A stretch of DNA of 64,000 nucleotides from Providencia rettgeri (lineage in GTDB: Bacteria > Pseudomonadota > Gammaproteobacteria > Enterobacterales > Enterobacteriaceae): contig NZ_CP059348.1 in assembly GCF_013702265.1 (NCBI RefSeq), positions 992,001 through 1,056,000 on the forward strand, read 5' to 3'. Of this stretch, positions 26,678-35,868 are shown piece by piece. A program made the translations under genes and the position numbers. How positions within the stretch are numbered: the first letter of the stretch is position 1; the number at the start of each line of letters is the position of its first letter. Under the pieces are notes generated by a model that did not search any database, was not told where the DNA came from, and was given only the letters and a program-made list of their open reading frames with translations.

Positions 26678-27035
26678 AAATCATCTCCAAACGGCGTGCT
26701 GAATTCTCGGCTGGAAGTAAAAAGGTCATACTTTTATTTGTCTGCGGCTTTGAAAAAACATATTGCTGACCCGCAAATTTCAACGTGAATGGCGCCCACA
26801 TTTGGTTATAAGTGCGGGTGACACAATGGGCATAACTCACGGTAAATTGATAAACAGGCTCATTGACATGATTGACCGCTCTCGTCATCGTCACATTAGG
26901 CTGGCAAGGCGTTATGAGAAAACGCGCATGAACATAAACAGTGCCTGTTGTGTCCAATAATGAGGGTTGCGATGGCGTTTCTGCCAATACAGGCATGGCG
27001 AACATGAGCGATAACCCAAAGTGATACAGTTTCAT
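26670..27035 (-). CDS. Small fimbrial subunit-like protein
   Basis: A 121-residue exported protein: signal peptide MKLYHFGLSLMFAMPVLAE, then a pilin-like core with Cys in LITPCQPNV and YAHCVTRTY. It is shorter than ordinary pilins and ends ARRLEMIYD, still resembling a pilin C-terminal strand. AGGA precedes the ATG. It follows the chaperone gene by 27 bp. It may be an assembly terminator or adaptor like the small subunits in MR/P-type operons; the exact role is unclear. Confidence 0.7.
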   Translation of the reverse strand: MKLYHFGLSLMFAMPVLAETPSQPSLLDTTGTVYVHARFLITPCQPNVTMTRAVNHVNEPVYQFTVSYAHCVTRTYNQMWAPFTLKFAGQQYVFSKPQTNKSMTFLLPAENSARRLEMIYD

Positions 27036-27062
27036 GTTGATATTCCTGTTTATCCGTTACGC

Positions 27063-27791
27063 CTATGGTGTGACTGTGCACTGCGATGCTTGGCACTTAA
27101 ACGCCAGTGATGGCTTTCCACCATAATCATTGATATAGGTGAGATATGGCGTCGCAAATTTTGCTGATTTTAGGTTATGAGTTGACTTTGGTGGCACCAT
27201 AACGGCATCAAAGTCACTCTGCTCAGATTGCTTCTGGCTGTTACCAATGCCGATAATAGTCAGGTAAAAACTTGTTGGGTTATTCAGCTGATAACCATTG
27301 GCTGTTGGGGTTAATGTCACCTGTTTTGTCCAATCTTTTTTGCTATCAGCCACAATCGCTTCTGGGCGATAAAACAGTTTTACACGGCTTTGCAGGGCGA
27401 TTTGTAGAACACCTGCTTCTGTTGATTTTGGTGGAATTTCACGCAAGTTATAGTAAAACAGAGACTCTCTATCTTGAGGTAGCTTACTGATATCAGGAGC
27501 CGTGCTTAAACGAACTAAGCTGGTGGATTTTGGCTCCATACGCTGAATCGGTGGTGTCGCGATAATCGGGCCAGCTTCCAATTTTTTCTCTGACGCATCT
27601 TCTAACCATGACTGCGCTAAGTAAGGCAGTTCAGGGTTATCATTGCGAATAGTGATGTTAATAGACTGCTGATCACCATCAAAAATAATACGAGTACGAT
27701 CCAGTGTAACTGCGGCGTAAGTGGCGCCCATTGCACCGATAGAGGTCAATAAGACACTGGTGCGAAGTAAATTAAAAAGATTTGATTTCAT
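27063..27791 (-). CDS. Periplasmic fimbrial chaperone (PapD family)
   Basis: A 242-residue chaperone that caps subunits by donor-strand complementation before delivery to the usher. Signal peptide to ~residue 27 (ATYAA), then two Ig-like domains. Seen: RIIFDGDQQSINITIRN in the first strands, the family signature region LFYYNLREIPPKS, IALQSRVKLFYRP and a C-terminal domain with Cys in FKCQASQCTV. The alternating hydrophobic G1 strand lies before LQIALQS. FGS type (short F1-G1 loop). Twelve bp after the usher gene. Confidence 0.93.
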   Translation of the reverse strand: MKSNLFNLLRTSVLLTSIGAMGATYAAVTLDRTRIIFDGDQQSINITIRNDNPELPYLAQSWLEDASEKKLEAGPIIATPPIQRMEPKSTSLVRLSTAPDISKLPQDRESLFYYNLREIPPKSTEAGVLQIALQSRVKLFYRPEAIVADSKKDWTKQVTLTPTANGYQLNNPTSFYLTIIGIGNSQKQSEQSDFDAVMVPPKSTHNLKSAKFATPYLTYINDYGGKPSLAFKCQASQCTVTP

Positions 27792-27803
27792 TTAAATTGT
27801 TTC

Positions 27804-30293
27804 CTAATGACAAATTAATACAGGGTAGCTTTCCGCACTGTTTTTAAACTCAGTGACTTGCGTGCTGCATTGCAATTTATTTCCCCAGTAAAGGTTAAGC
27901 AGGTCATTTGGCATCACGCCGACAATCCATGTGATCCCTTGCTCACCCACAATGCCGAGCTCAATATTATTTTTATTACGTACACTGGCGCCAAAGGGTG
28001 GATAAGTGCCGTCTGCCAGTTTTAAACGGGCAAAGGTTTTTTCCCCTTGGATAACATTAAGGCTGCGATAACCGATGGCTCCACGAGTTAATGTGGCTTC
28101 GGTAACGCTCTCTAACGCTTCGATATTGTTCGGTAATTTACTGGTATTAATTGATGCTGTTGTCTTGCGATAGCTACTTACGTTAGGGAGTACGGTTAAG
28201 CCAAAGCGGTTAGTTTTATAAACACCGCCGTTTAATGGCACGTTGCTCGCTCCCGGTGTTTCAACGACTAAGCGCGTTCCACCATAGGCTGCCTGATGCA
28301 TCGCAATTCCTTCTTTGACCAATGTGATCCCGCCGTTAATCGACCCACCAATGGTGTGGTACTCATTGGGAACATAACTGGCATTGGCCGAGAGTGATGC
28401 CGTTGGGAAGTTCTGGCTCAAATAACCACTGAAACTGGTTTGTGAGTCTTGATACTGTCCCGTTTGGTAACCTACGTTCAGGTTATAACTACGCTGATCG
28501 TTGTAGCCGCTATAGCCCACGTTATGGGTTGAAGAACGGCGTCCATTTTGGTCACGTGTATAACCCTCAGAGAAGCTCATGCTGCTGCCCATTGTGAGGG
28601 GAACGGTGACATATAACGTAATGGCATCATCCTGATATCCCGCTCTTTTGGAGCGTGTCGCGGATGCGGTTAAGCTGATATTTTTTAACCCTAAATAGGC
28701 AATATTGAAGGCGGTGTTGATATAGGCTCCAAATTGCTCTTCCGTTTGGCTATTCCAATACGTGTTGTACTGGTAGTTTCCACCCAGTGAGAACGCGTCA
28801 AAATATTTATTGATATTGACCTGATAGCTCTCTTTGTGTGCCTGGGTTTCAATCCCTGTACGGCGTTCGTCCAATGTTTGTTGTAATGAACGATAGGTTT
28901 CATCCGAGAATCGATAGCCTGCGAACGTAATGTCCGTTCTCGCCTCATCAAACGATTTTGAGTAACTTAAACGGTAACTGCGTCCTGTTAAGGTATTGCT
29001 GAGTAATTTTGCATGAGACTGTGTTATGTCAAATGACAAGCTCCCGAAGGTAAATAAGTCACGCCCAAAACCGGCTGAAAATGCTTGGTAGTTTTTGGAT
29101 AAAATCGAACCACCATAAATAGACCAAATATTATTAAGTCCATAAGAAAGCTCGCCAGATGCGGTCATATCCCCTTCAAGGTGACGTCCATCGTAACGCG
29201 GTTTACCAACGGCAAACTTATAACGAACTTGTCCAGGGCGCGTTAAATAAGGTAGCGCCGCGGTAGTAATGCTGAACTTTTGTTCTTCGCCATTTTCTTC
29301 ACGTACCGTGACATCTAAGGTTCCACGGATTGAGCTATCCAACGTTTGGATCTGGAATGGCCCTGCGGGAACCGTAGTCTCTAAAACAATACGGTCATGG
29401 CTTTTGACGATGACTGTTGCGTTGGTTTGTGCAATCCCGATGATCTCTGGGGCATATCCCGTCAGTTTCGGCGGTAGCATATTTTCATCGGTCTCTAGTG
29501 ACAGACCTGTGAACTGCCAAGAATCAAAAATGGCGGAATAGAAATAGTTTTCCCCCAACGTTAGAACCGAGGCGATATTCGCTAATGAACGATAAGCATA
29601 TAAACGGCTGAATATGGCATCGCTATATTCATTGTTATAGTTACCCGATGATTTACGGTAGTTCGCTTGGTAATCTCCACGTAAACGCCACGCACCGAGG
29701 TTTAACCCTGTGGTACCGTTTGCGGATAAATAGGACTCTTTGGTTCCGCTATTTCGGTTGGTAAAGGACCCTGTCAAGGTGTAGTCGAGTAAGAAACCGT
29801 TAATACCGTCTTCCCAGCGAGAAGGTGGCACCCAGCTAGGGTCGGTATATTCCAGATAACTTTGTGGGATTAAAATCGTCAGTGTTAACGTGGATAAATC
29901 CACGCTCATGGTACTGCCTTCAAGCGCAGACAAATCGATACACTGATCGTTATCGCGATATTTAATTAAGCGAATAGCATCTGGTTTTAAGCCGAGCTGA
30001 TCTGTAATGGTTGCCGGAACACAGACAACGCTAAATAATGAATCTTCAGCAGAAGTTGGTGCACCCACAGTAATATCGCGGGCATTACCCAAACGTTCAT
30101 TATTGACTTTAATCGTTAGATGATAATTTCCAGGCATAACAAATCCGGCCTGAGAAAACTGGCTAAAGTCAATATTCTGAGTATCTTTGGTATCAAGCAT
30201 ATCTGTATTAAATTCAACAGAAAAAGCAACAGTAGGAATACTGGATAAGCAAGATATAATAATTAACTGGTGAAAAATATTAAATTTAGCCAT
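27804..30293 (-). CDS. Outer-membrane fimbrial usher
   Basis: An 829-residue usher, the outer-membrane pore and assembly platform of the fimbria. Seen: signal peptide, N-terminal periplasmic domain FNTDMLD...DFSQFSQAGFVMPGNYHL with the DQC near CVPATITDQLGLK, a 24-strand barrel region with the plug segment (~240-330, ending SIRGTLDVTVREENG), and the C-terminal domains with LPNNIEALESVTEATLTRGAIGYRS and final Cys pair. Length is normal. Between minor subunit (26 bp) and chaperone (12 bp). Confidence 0.95.
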   Translation of the reverse strand: MAKFNIFHQLIIISCLSSIPTVAFSVEFNTDMLDTKDTQNIDFSQFSQAGFVMPGNYHLTIKVNNERLGNARDITVGAPTSAEDSLFSVVCVPATITDQLGLKPDAIRLIKYRDNDQCIDLSALEGSTMSVDLSTLTLTILIPQSYLEYTDPSWVPPSRWEDGINGFLLDYTLTGSFTNRNSGTKESYLSANGTTGLNLGAWRLRGDYQANYRKSSGNYNNEYSDAIFSRLYAYRSLANIASVLTLGENYFYSAIFDSWQFTGLSLETDENMLPPKLTGYAPEIIGIAQTNATVIVKSHDRIVLETTVPAGPFQIQTLDSSIRGTLDVTVREENGEEQKFSITTAALPYLTRPGQVRYKFAVGKPRYDGRHLEGDMTASGELSYGLNNIWSIYGGSILSKNYQAFSAGFGRDLFTFGSLSFDITQSHAKLLSNTLTGRSYRLSYSKSFDEARTDITFAGYRFSDETYRSLQQTLDERRTGIETQAHKESYQVNINKYFDAFSLGGNYQYNTYWNSQTEEQFGAYINTAFNIAYLGLKNISLTASATRSKRAGYQDDAITLYVTVPLTMGSSMSFSEGYTRDQNGRRSSTHNVGYSGYNDQRSYNLNVGYQTGQYQDSQTSFSGYLSQNFPTASLSANASYVPNEYHTIGGSINGGITLVKEGIAMHQAAYGGTRLVVETPGASNVPLNGGVYKTNRFGLTVLPNVSSYRKTTASINTSKLPNNIEALESVTEATLTRGAIGYRSLNVIQGEKTFARLKLADGTYPPFGASVRNKNNIELGIVGEQGITWIVGVMPNDLLNLYWGNKLQCSTQVTEFKNSAESYPVLICH

Positions 30294-30319
30294 AGTGTTC
30301 TTATCATTTAAAATATTTA

Positions 30320-30877
30320 TTAGTCGTAACTCACATTGAATTTAATCGTGGCAAAGTAATTTCCGGGTTCAATCTCATTATTAATGGTGTCAATTTCTGT
30401 TTCATATTTCAAAAAGCTGATTTTTGTTTTGCTATCAAAGTAAATGGCGCTATTTGAAATAGAATACGATTTATTCGGAGTGACTAAATTGTTATTGGTG
30501 TCATAAATATAGACAACGACGCCATCCGTGGGGCCTGATAGTTTTATTGCATTGTTGTAGATATCACTATTAGCAAAGAATTTAATTTTTATGCCTTTGC
30601 TATTATCTTTGTCATATTCACTAATGCAGTTGTTTAATTTAATGTTGAATGTTTTTCTATTATTGTTTTTTGCTTCTTCTGTATTGATGTCACTTTTAGA
30701 AACAAGGTCATAATTAATATATTGATATTGACTGTCTGTTTCTATTGAACAGGGAGCTGCAACAATATATCCGCGCATAACAGTTTCACCACGAATACCA
30801 CCATCAACTGTATATTCTGCATTAGAAATAAAAGGAGCTAATAATAGTGTTGACCATAAGAAAGATAAATTTCGCAT
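30320..30877 (-). CDS. Fimbrial subunit
   Basis: A 185-residue pilin-type subunit with signal peptide (LWSTLLLAPFISNAE), Cys pair in IVAAPCSIETDSQ and LNNCISEYD, and C-terminal EPGNYFATIKFNVSYD. The ATG at 30877 has AAAGG six bases upstream and starts the hydrophobic signal, so the longer frame to 30913 is rejected. It lies between the major pilin and the usher, 41 bp after the former; this position is that of an anchor or minor shaft subunit in several chaperone-usher operons. Notably AT-rich. Confidence 0.85.
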   Translation of the reverse strand: MRNLSFLWSTLLLAPFISNAEYTVDGGIRGETVMRGYIVAAPCSIETDSQYQYINYDLVSKSDINTEEAKNNNRKTFNIKLNNCISEYDKDNSKGIKIKFFANSDIYNNAIKLSGPTDGVVVYIYDTNNNLVTPNKSYSISNSAIYFDSKTKISFLKYETEIDTINNEIEPGNYFATIKFNVSYD

Positions 30878-30918
30878 AATGAACCTTTTTATTGGGAGGG
30901 TTACCCCTCCCATAAAAA

Positions 30919-31470
30919 TTATTCGTAAGTGATTTTGAAGTCAGCGATAGAGTTGAATTCACCTTCAGTTACTGGAGTAGAAGCATCAACACGTTTTGCT
31001 AATGCAGTAAATTCCAGAACGTTTTCACCTTGTCTGTTACGAATTTGGTTCAGAACAGATTTAGCTTCATCAAATTTAAAATCTTTAATTTGAATACCAA
31101 CGTTATTAGCAGTACCAGTCACGCCTAAGAACTCTTTATTAGTACCAACGTAGTTTTTACCACCGAAAGTGATTTTGATATCTTTAACTGCAACCCATTT
31201 ACCTTCAGTATCCTTACTGAATTCGTCGAAGTTACACTCTTTTAATTTAATAGAGATATCTTTCTCTGCTGCATTGCCTGCTTCTAAAGAAGCACGTGAC
31301 AGTTGACCAAATGGAACTTCTTGTTTGGTGCTTTCAGATTCGATATTACATGGAGAGTTAACTACTTGACCGCTGAAATGTAATTCACCAGTGTTGCCGC
31401 TAGCTAAAACAGAAGCAGACAGAGTAGAAGCTGCAAATAAAACAGCAACAGATAATTTATTTAATTTCAT
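30919..31470 (-). CDS. Major fimbrial subunit (pilin)
   Basis: A 183-residue FimA-like pilin, the probable shaft protein. Signal peptide MKLNKLSVAVLFAASTLSAS with cleavage near VLAS, N-terminal donor strand GELHFSGQVVNSPCNIE, Cys pair (SPCNIES and LKECNFDE), and C-terminal FNSIADFKITYE. First gene of the operon with a good site (AAGGA) and codon use closer to highly expressed genes than the rest of the operon, consistent with the most abundant product. Expression is likely controlled by the ToxR-like pair encoded just upstream; no invertible promoter is visible. Confidence 0.9.
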   Translation of the reverse strand: MKLNKLSVAVLFAASTLSASVLASGNTGELHFSGQVVNSPCNIESESTKQEVPFGQLSRASLEAGNAAEKDISIKLKECNFDEFSKDTEGKWVAVKDIKITFGGKNYVGTNKEFLGVTGTANNVGIQIKDFKFDEAKSVLNQIRNRQGENVLEFTALAKRVDASTPVTEGEFNSIADFKITYE

Positions 31471-31756
31471 GTTATAGATCCTTAAAGATAAGTATTTTTT
31501 AGTCCCTAAAGTGAATGCAAATTGCCTAGTGCATCCATGCGTCGGCTTTTTGTGTAAGTCATTTCGACGAAAACAAGTTTATCCATCAGGAGAGTTTTTT
31601 GAAATAAAGTATTGGTATTTTAATGAAGTAAAATATTTAATTCTGATATTAATATTTTTAACGTGACTTTTAATGTTTTTATTTTGAGGTGATAATATAT
31701 GGGGTTTTTAATCACTTTTGCTTTAAGGTAAATTAATAAGTAATTTTTAAAAATTA
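31471..31756 (-). promoter_or_regulatory. Fimbrial operon promoter region
   Basis: 286 bp of AT-rich sequence between the terminator at 31757 and the major pilin. It must hold the operon promoter. I see no inverted repeats of the kind used by fim/mrp invertible switches and no adjacent recombinase gene. Confidence 0.55.
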
Positions 31757-31799
31757 AAAAAATAGAGCATCAAATGTCATAATTCGATGCTCTATTTTT
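31757..31799 (-). terminator. Terminator after regulator pair
   Basis: Perfect 11-bp stem AATAGAGCATC / GATGCTCTATT; T-rich on both strands (T7 on the minus strand). Confidence 0.85.
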
Positions 31800-31827
31800 G
31801 TCATGATGAAATGTTTGCTGATTGAAA

Positions 31828-32310
31828 TTAAATTGTGCAAATAAAAAGAGGGGAGAAGTTCTCTTCAAAAATATAGTTTTTTTTACTCAAACGCTTTATG
31901 TTCACAAAATAAATTTGCCCTTCTTGCGGAATACCCCGTATTTTTACTTTATTTTGAGCTTGGTCATTAGGATCAATAACAACTCGTTCGACTTGTGAGA
32001 AAAAATGCCCGCCTTGGTAGACATATTTCATATAAAATTTACGAGCGATAACATAACTTTTGCCATCATTGCTGATGGTTCCATTCATCACAAAAGTATG
32101 ATGCTCAGGGTCATTCTCATTTGGAATAATGCTAAGTAGGTAATAGCCTTTTAAGTCTGAACGGCTGTCTGAAATATCAATTTTTAATGTTGCTCTGCAA
32201 CTTGGGACAATGGCGGTGCTGTTTTTATAATAAACATAGCTACTAATGAAGACTAAGATGGTTGAAATAATCAGTAGCCAAAAAGCCCTGACAGATTTCT
32301 TATTTGACAT
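31828..32310 (-). CDS. Small bitopic membrane protein, partner of ToxR-like regulator (FidL/PsaF-like)
   Basis: A 160-residue protein with a short basic N-terminus, one membrane helix (~10-30, FWLLIISTILVFISSYVYY) and a periplasmic beta-rich domain with two Cys (VPSCRATL near the start and FICTI at the end) that could pair. It overlaps the 3' end of the winged-helix regulator gene by 11 bp. This layout matches ToxR/ToxS, TcpP/TcpH and PsaE/PsaF pairs, where the small partner stabilises the regulator, and fimbria-linked FidL-like proteins. I prefer the ATG at 32310 over a GTG at 32322. Role inferred from architecture and linkage. Confidence 0.7.
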   Translation of the reverse strand: MSNKKSVRAFWLLIISTILVFISSYVYYKNSTAIVPSCRATLKIDISDSRSDLKGYYLLSIIPNENDPEHHTFVMNGTISNDGKSYVIARKFYMKYVYQGGHFFSQVERVVIDPNDQAQNKVKIRGIPQEGQIYFVNIKRLSKKNYIFEENFSPLFICTI

Positions 32311-33118
32311 AAAAATTCTCACAACTCACTGTGGTACTATCTTTGGGGGTGTTAGGACAATAAGATAAAAATAAAAAGTTATCATAGAGGTTTTTATCAT
32401 TCGTGACGATACCAACATTGTAATAAAATAACGTAGCCGGTTTTTTGCAATCAATGTTTAACCGTGTTAACTGATTTTGTAAATCAGTAAAACTAATCGT
32501 CGTCATATCGGGTTTATGGTAGCTATTAATATAGCGTATGCTGCACTGATCAATGCGACCCACCTCAGGATATTCTGTTCGCGTAGCAAAAAAATAGCTT
32601 TTAAAAAGATAAAGTAAGCAAAAAATAATAATTACAACTAAGGCTAGCTCAATAAAACGGTTATTGAGGATGTAGCTTTTTTTCTTTACTGTTTGTGCTT
32701 TTTCTTTTGGTGCATCTTCTATAATGAGTGCTTCCTGATGTTCACTAAGTAATATTTCTACAGGTTCTTCTTGTTGGGTATCGTGATTTAATTCTGATGA
32801 TAACGACTGCAATTGCGCATTAAGCTTGATGCCCACTTTAGGTATAGTTGTAATTATTTCATCCTCACAAAATGAGGACAAATGGCGGCGTAAAACAGAA
32901 ATACTACTGTTGAGGTTATTATCGGATGCCACTTGGTTGTGTTCATCCCACACTCGACTTAATAATGTTTCACGATCTAAAACCTCACCATTATTTTGCA
33001 CTAGCACCAATAATAAGCGGTTTAGTGTGGTAGTTAGTTTAATTGCATCGTCGATATTATCGCGATATAACAACCCCTGATGGCTGTCATAAATAATATT
33101 ATTAATAAGATATTTCAT
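32300..33118 (-). CDS. ToxR/CadC-like membrane-bound transcriptional regulator
   Basis: A 272-residue regulator with an N-terminal OmpR/PhoB-type winged helix (1-100, with LLLVLVQNNGEVLDRETLLSRVW and NSSISVLRRHL), a flexible acidic linker, a single membrane helix (~155-174) and a ~95-residue periplasmic domain with several Cys (DQCSIRY, IDCKKP, SYCPNT, VSCENF). It would sense a periplasmic or membrane signal and bind DNA directly. It overlaps its partner gene and lies upstream of the fimbrial operon in the same orientation, so that operon is the likely target. No clear Shine-Dalgarno is visible. Confidence 0.85.
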   Translation of the reverse strand: MKYLINNIIYDSHQGLLYRDNIDDAIKLTTTLNRLLLVLVQNNGEVLDRETLLSRVWDEHNQVASDNNLNSSISVLRRHLSSFCEDEIITTIPKVGIKLNAQLQSLSSELNHDTQQEEPVEILLSEHQEALIIEDAPKEKAQTVKKKSYILNNRFIELALVVIIIFCLLYLFKSYFFATRTEYPEVGRIDQCSIRYINSYHKPDMTTISFTDLQNQLTRLNIDCKKPATLFYYNVGIVTNDKNLYDNFLFLSYCPNTPKDSTTVSCENFYVK

Positions 33119-33250
33119 ATTTTGTTTTATTTTATTTATTAGGATGTCATATAAGTATTTTTCCAGTGTATACCTCTAATTTGGTCGGTGTCAATTAGAC
33201 TAAAATTGCCTGAGAATGGATTTGATTTAAGAAAGTTACATTAGATAGAT

Positions 33251-33288
33251 ATAATAAAAAAGCCCCTAAATGATGAATTTAGGGGCTT
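33251..33288 (-). terminator. hpaBC terminator
   Basis: 11-bp stem AGCCCCTAAAT / ATTTAGGGGCT; on the minus strand it is followed by TTTTTATTAT. Lies 29 bp past hpaC. Confidence 0.88.
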
Positions 33289-33316
33289 AGAATAGCGTAA
33301 TAAAATGGAGGCTAAA

Positions 33317-33835
33317 TTAGGCTGTATGCTCTAAGATTTTATGCAAAACGGGATGGAATTTACGTTTAAAATAGACTAAACCGTGTCCATCATCGCTAAC
33401 AACAATCTTTTTCATCTCAACCATATAGACAGAGTGAGTGCCAATATCTTGTACTTGGGTAATTTCACCTTCAAGATTAGCAAGGGCATTTCTTAACAAT
33501 GGTTGTTCTAAAATACCTTTATCCCACATGTCCCATCCAAAGCGCTCATCCATCGTCGAGCCTTTCATTCCCGCAAAGTGACAAGCTAAATCTTCTTGAT
33601 CATGGTTGAGAACGTTAACGCATAGGCGGCCATTCTTTTGAAAAACCGCATTCATAGCACTGTTGCGGTTAACGCATACCATCAAAGTCGGTGGCGTATC
33701 AGTCACAGAACAAACCGCAGTGGCAGTAATACCGCAACGACCTTCTGGACCATCCGTGGTGACGATGTTAACAGCGGCACCGAGACTTGCCATCGCATCT
33801 CTGAAGCGTAAGCGATGTTCATTTTCTAAAGACAT
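33317..33835 (-). CDS. hpaC: 4-hydroxyphenylacetate 3-monooxygenase, flavin reductase component
   Basis: Small flavin:NAD(P)H reductase (172 residues) that supplies FADH2 to HpaB. Seen: the flavin-reductase-like fold with RFRDAMASLGAAVNIVTTDGPEG, CGITATAVCSVTDTPPTLMVCVN, NGRLCVNVL and a terminal GLVYFKRKFH. Length matches enterobacterial HpaC (about 170). AGGAGG sits before the ATG, 19 bp after hpaB, so the two are cotranscribed. Ends at a strong terminator. Confidence 0.95.
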   Translation of the reverse strand: MSLENEHRLRFRDAMASLGAAVNIVTTDGPEGRCGITATAVCSVTDTPPTLMVCVNRNSAMNAVFQKNGRLCVNVLNHDQEDLACHFAGMKGSTMDERFGWDMWDKGILEQPLLRNALANLEGEITQVQDIGTHSVYMVEMKKIVVSDDGHGLVYFKRKFHPVLHKILEHTA

Positions 33836-33854
33836 TTTGACCTCCTGCTGCCGA

Positions 33855-35417
33855 TTACTTCAGCAGCGAATCTAACAGATTAATATCGTTGTTGTTGTGC
33901 AGGTGAGGGCGCTTCCAGCCGTGCTGATCATAGTCAGACAGGCAGCGGTCAACCATGTCTGTCATGGCTTTCATGTTGCCAGAACCGTATGCATGACGCA
34001 GACATTGCAGACGAATTTCGTCTTGGCTTCCCGCATAGTTAATTTCATACAGCTCGTGGCGACCACCGAATTCACTACCGATAGCATCCCACATTAATTT
34101 TAAAATTTTAATACGTTCAACGTGATCCATCCCATTTGAACCGCGAACATATTTTGCCAGATATTTGTCAATCTCTGGGTTATTCATATCACGAACGCTT
34201 GATGGCAGATAGATCAAACCACTTGTTACGTTACTTTCGATGATATTCTTGATTTTGGTGTAGGCCATTGGTGCCATAACGCGATACGTTTGGATGGCTT
34301 GAGTATCTGGCAGGAACGCGCCGCCTTCCCAAGCTTTTGCTTCTGAACACATAGCATCAGTCAGTGACCAGAACAGGTTACGCCAAGCAACCACTTCACC
34401 GAGATCCGCTTGAACTCCACGGAAATCAATAACACCCGTACATTCAAGGCTCTTTTGTAGAAGACCTGTAATGAAGTCCAGTTTGACGGCTAAACGTACA
34501 CACGCTTGTAATGGGAACAGGCGAGCAAAGCCACCTTGTACCGCCCAGTTACGAGCACGGTCGAAATCACGATAAATCAGTACGTTTTCCCATGGAATTA
34601 ACACATGATCCATGACCAGAATGGCATCATTCTCATCAAAACGGCTTGATAACGGGTAATCAAACGGAGCCCCTGTTGCACCAGCAACTAATTCATAAGA
34701 TGCACGGGAAATTAATTTCACACCGTCCGCATCCATTGGTGCAACAAACATCAGAGCAAAATCAGGGTTATCACCCATGACTTGTGCAGAACCAAAACCG
34801 ATAAAGTTGTAGTGTGTTAACGCAGAGTTGGTTGCAACAACTTTTGCACCGCTGACGATAATACCTGCATCAGTTTCTTTTTCTAGCTTTATATAAACAT
34901 CTTTAACTTCATCGGCAGGCTTATGGCGATCGATAGGTGGGTTAACAATCGCATGGTTAAAGTATAAGCCGCTCTCTTGAATACGTTTGTACCAGTTGCG
35001 TGCGTTGTCGGCAAACTGACCATAATATTCTGGGTTAGCCCCTAAACAGCTGGCGAATGCCGCCTTATAGTCTGGAGTGCGTCCCATCCATCCGTAGCTT
35101 TGGCGTGACCAATCTGCGATGGCGTCGCGTTGTTGGCGTAAGTCATCGGCACTTTTTGCGAAGCGGAAGAATTTGTGGGTGTACCCGCCGTTACCTGTAT
35201 CTGTGCCCCAGCAAAGCTGGTCATGAGTCGATTTATCATGAAGCGCATCATATAACTGTCCTATAGAAGCTGCTGAGTTACGAAAAGCAGGGTGCGTGGT
35301 GACATCTTTAACACGCTCACCATAGATATAAATCTCGCGACCATCTTGCAAACTTTTTAGATATTCTTGGCTATTAAATGGGCGCTTAGCATCGGAACGA
35401 AAATCTTCTGGTTTCAT
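33855..35417 (-). CDS. hpaB: 4-hydroxyphenylacetate 3-monooxygenase, oxygenase component
   Basis: FADH2-dependent monooxygenase (520 residues, the same as E. coli HpaB) that hydroxylates 4-hydroxyphenylacetate to homoprotocatechuate (3,4-dihydroxyphenylacetate), the first catabolic step. Seen: MKPEDFRSDAKRPFN start, TGNGGYTHKFFRF, NHAIVNPPIDRHKP, SGAKVVATNSALTHYNFIGFG and DHVLIPWENVLIYRDFDRA typical of the HpaB family. Preceded by a 451-bp region and hpaA, whose product activates hpaBC in E. coli. Confidence 0.97.
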   Translation of the reverse strand: MKPEDFRSDAKRPFNSQEYLKSLQDGREIYIYGERVKDVTTHPAFRNSAASIGQLYDALHDKSTHDQLCWGTDTGNGGYTHKFFRFAKSADDLRQQRDAIADWSRQSYGWMGRTPDYKAAFASCLGANPEYYGQFADNARNWYKRIQESGLYFNHAIVNPPIDRHKPADEVKDVYIKLEKETDAGIIVSGAKVVATNSALTHYNFIGFGSAQVMGDNPDFALMFVAPMDADGVKLISRASYELVAGATGAPFDYPLSSRFDENDAILVMDHVLIPWENVLIYRDFDRARNWAVQGGFARLFPLQACVRLAVKLDFITGLLQKSLECTGVIDFRGVQADLGEVVAWRNLFWSLTDAMCSEAKAWEGGAFLPDTQAIQTYRVMAPMAYTKIKNIIESNVTSGLIYLPSSVRDMNNPEIDKYLAKYVRGSNGMDHVERIKILKLMWDAIGSEFGGRHELYEINYAGSQDEIRLQCLRHAYGSGNMKAMTDMVDRCLSDYDQHGWKRPHLHNNNDINLLDSLLK

Positions 35418-35868
35418 GTCTACCTCGTTTTAGAACAAAGAGGGCTTGCGGGTTGTCGGCGTACAAAGGTTGCAAGCTTGAATAATGTTAATTTTATGTT
35501 TGTTTTGTGTTTACTAATTGAATCGTTTTCTGTGGGGTTTTAAAAGAGACTTTCCAAAGAAATGCTGGTACTTTTCGTTGGTGAGGTGGTTTTATGAAAG
35601 AAATGTGATCTTATCGATATTTTAATGTTAATGCTATTTCATTTATTTTAAATAAACCCTTATTTATCATTGTATTAATTTTCATTAAAAACTTAATGAT
35701 TTTTATTTATTAATATTTTATTTGGTTGTTTTTTGAGCTCAATATTCACTTTTTGTTTGCGACTAATAGTACAAGTTGTAACTTTAAAAATAAAAATGCA
35801 AGACATCAAAAATGTTTGCATTATGTAAAATAATTTAAGGGGGATACTAAAATTTTAACATCCACGAT
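35418..35868 (-). promoter_or_regulatory. hpaBC promoter region
   Basis: 451 bp of very AT-rich non-coding DNA between hpaA and hpaB. In E. coli the hpaBC promoter here needs HpaA, CRP and IHF. The many A/T runs are compatible with IHF-type bending, but I cannot point to a convincing CRP site. Confidence 0.55.

Noticed and set aside
31471-31756. Invertible promoter for phase variation of the fimbria
   Set aside because: No paired inverted repeats and no FimB/MrpI-type recombinase gene nearby.
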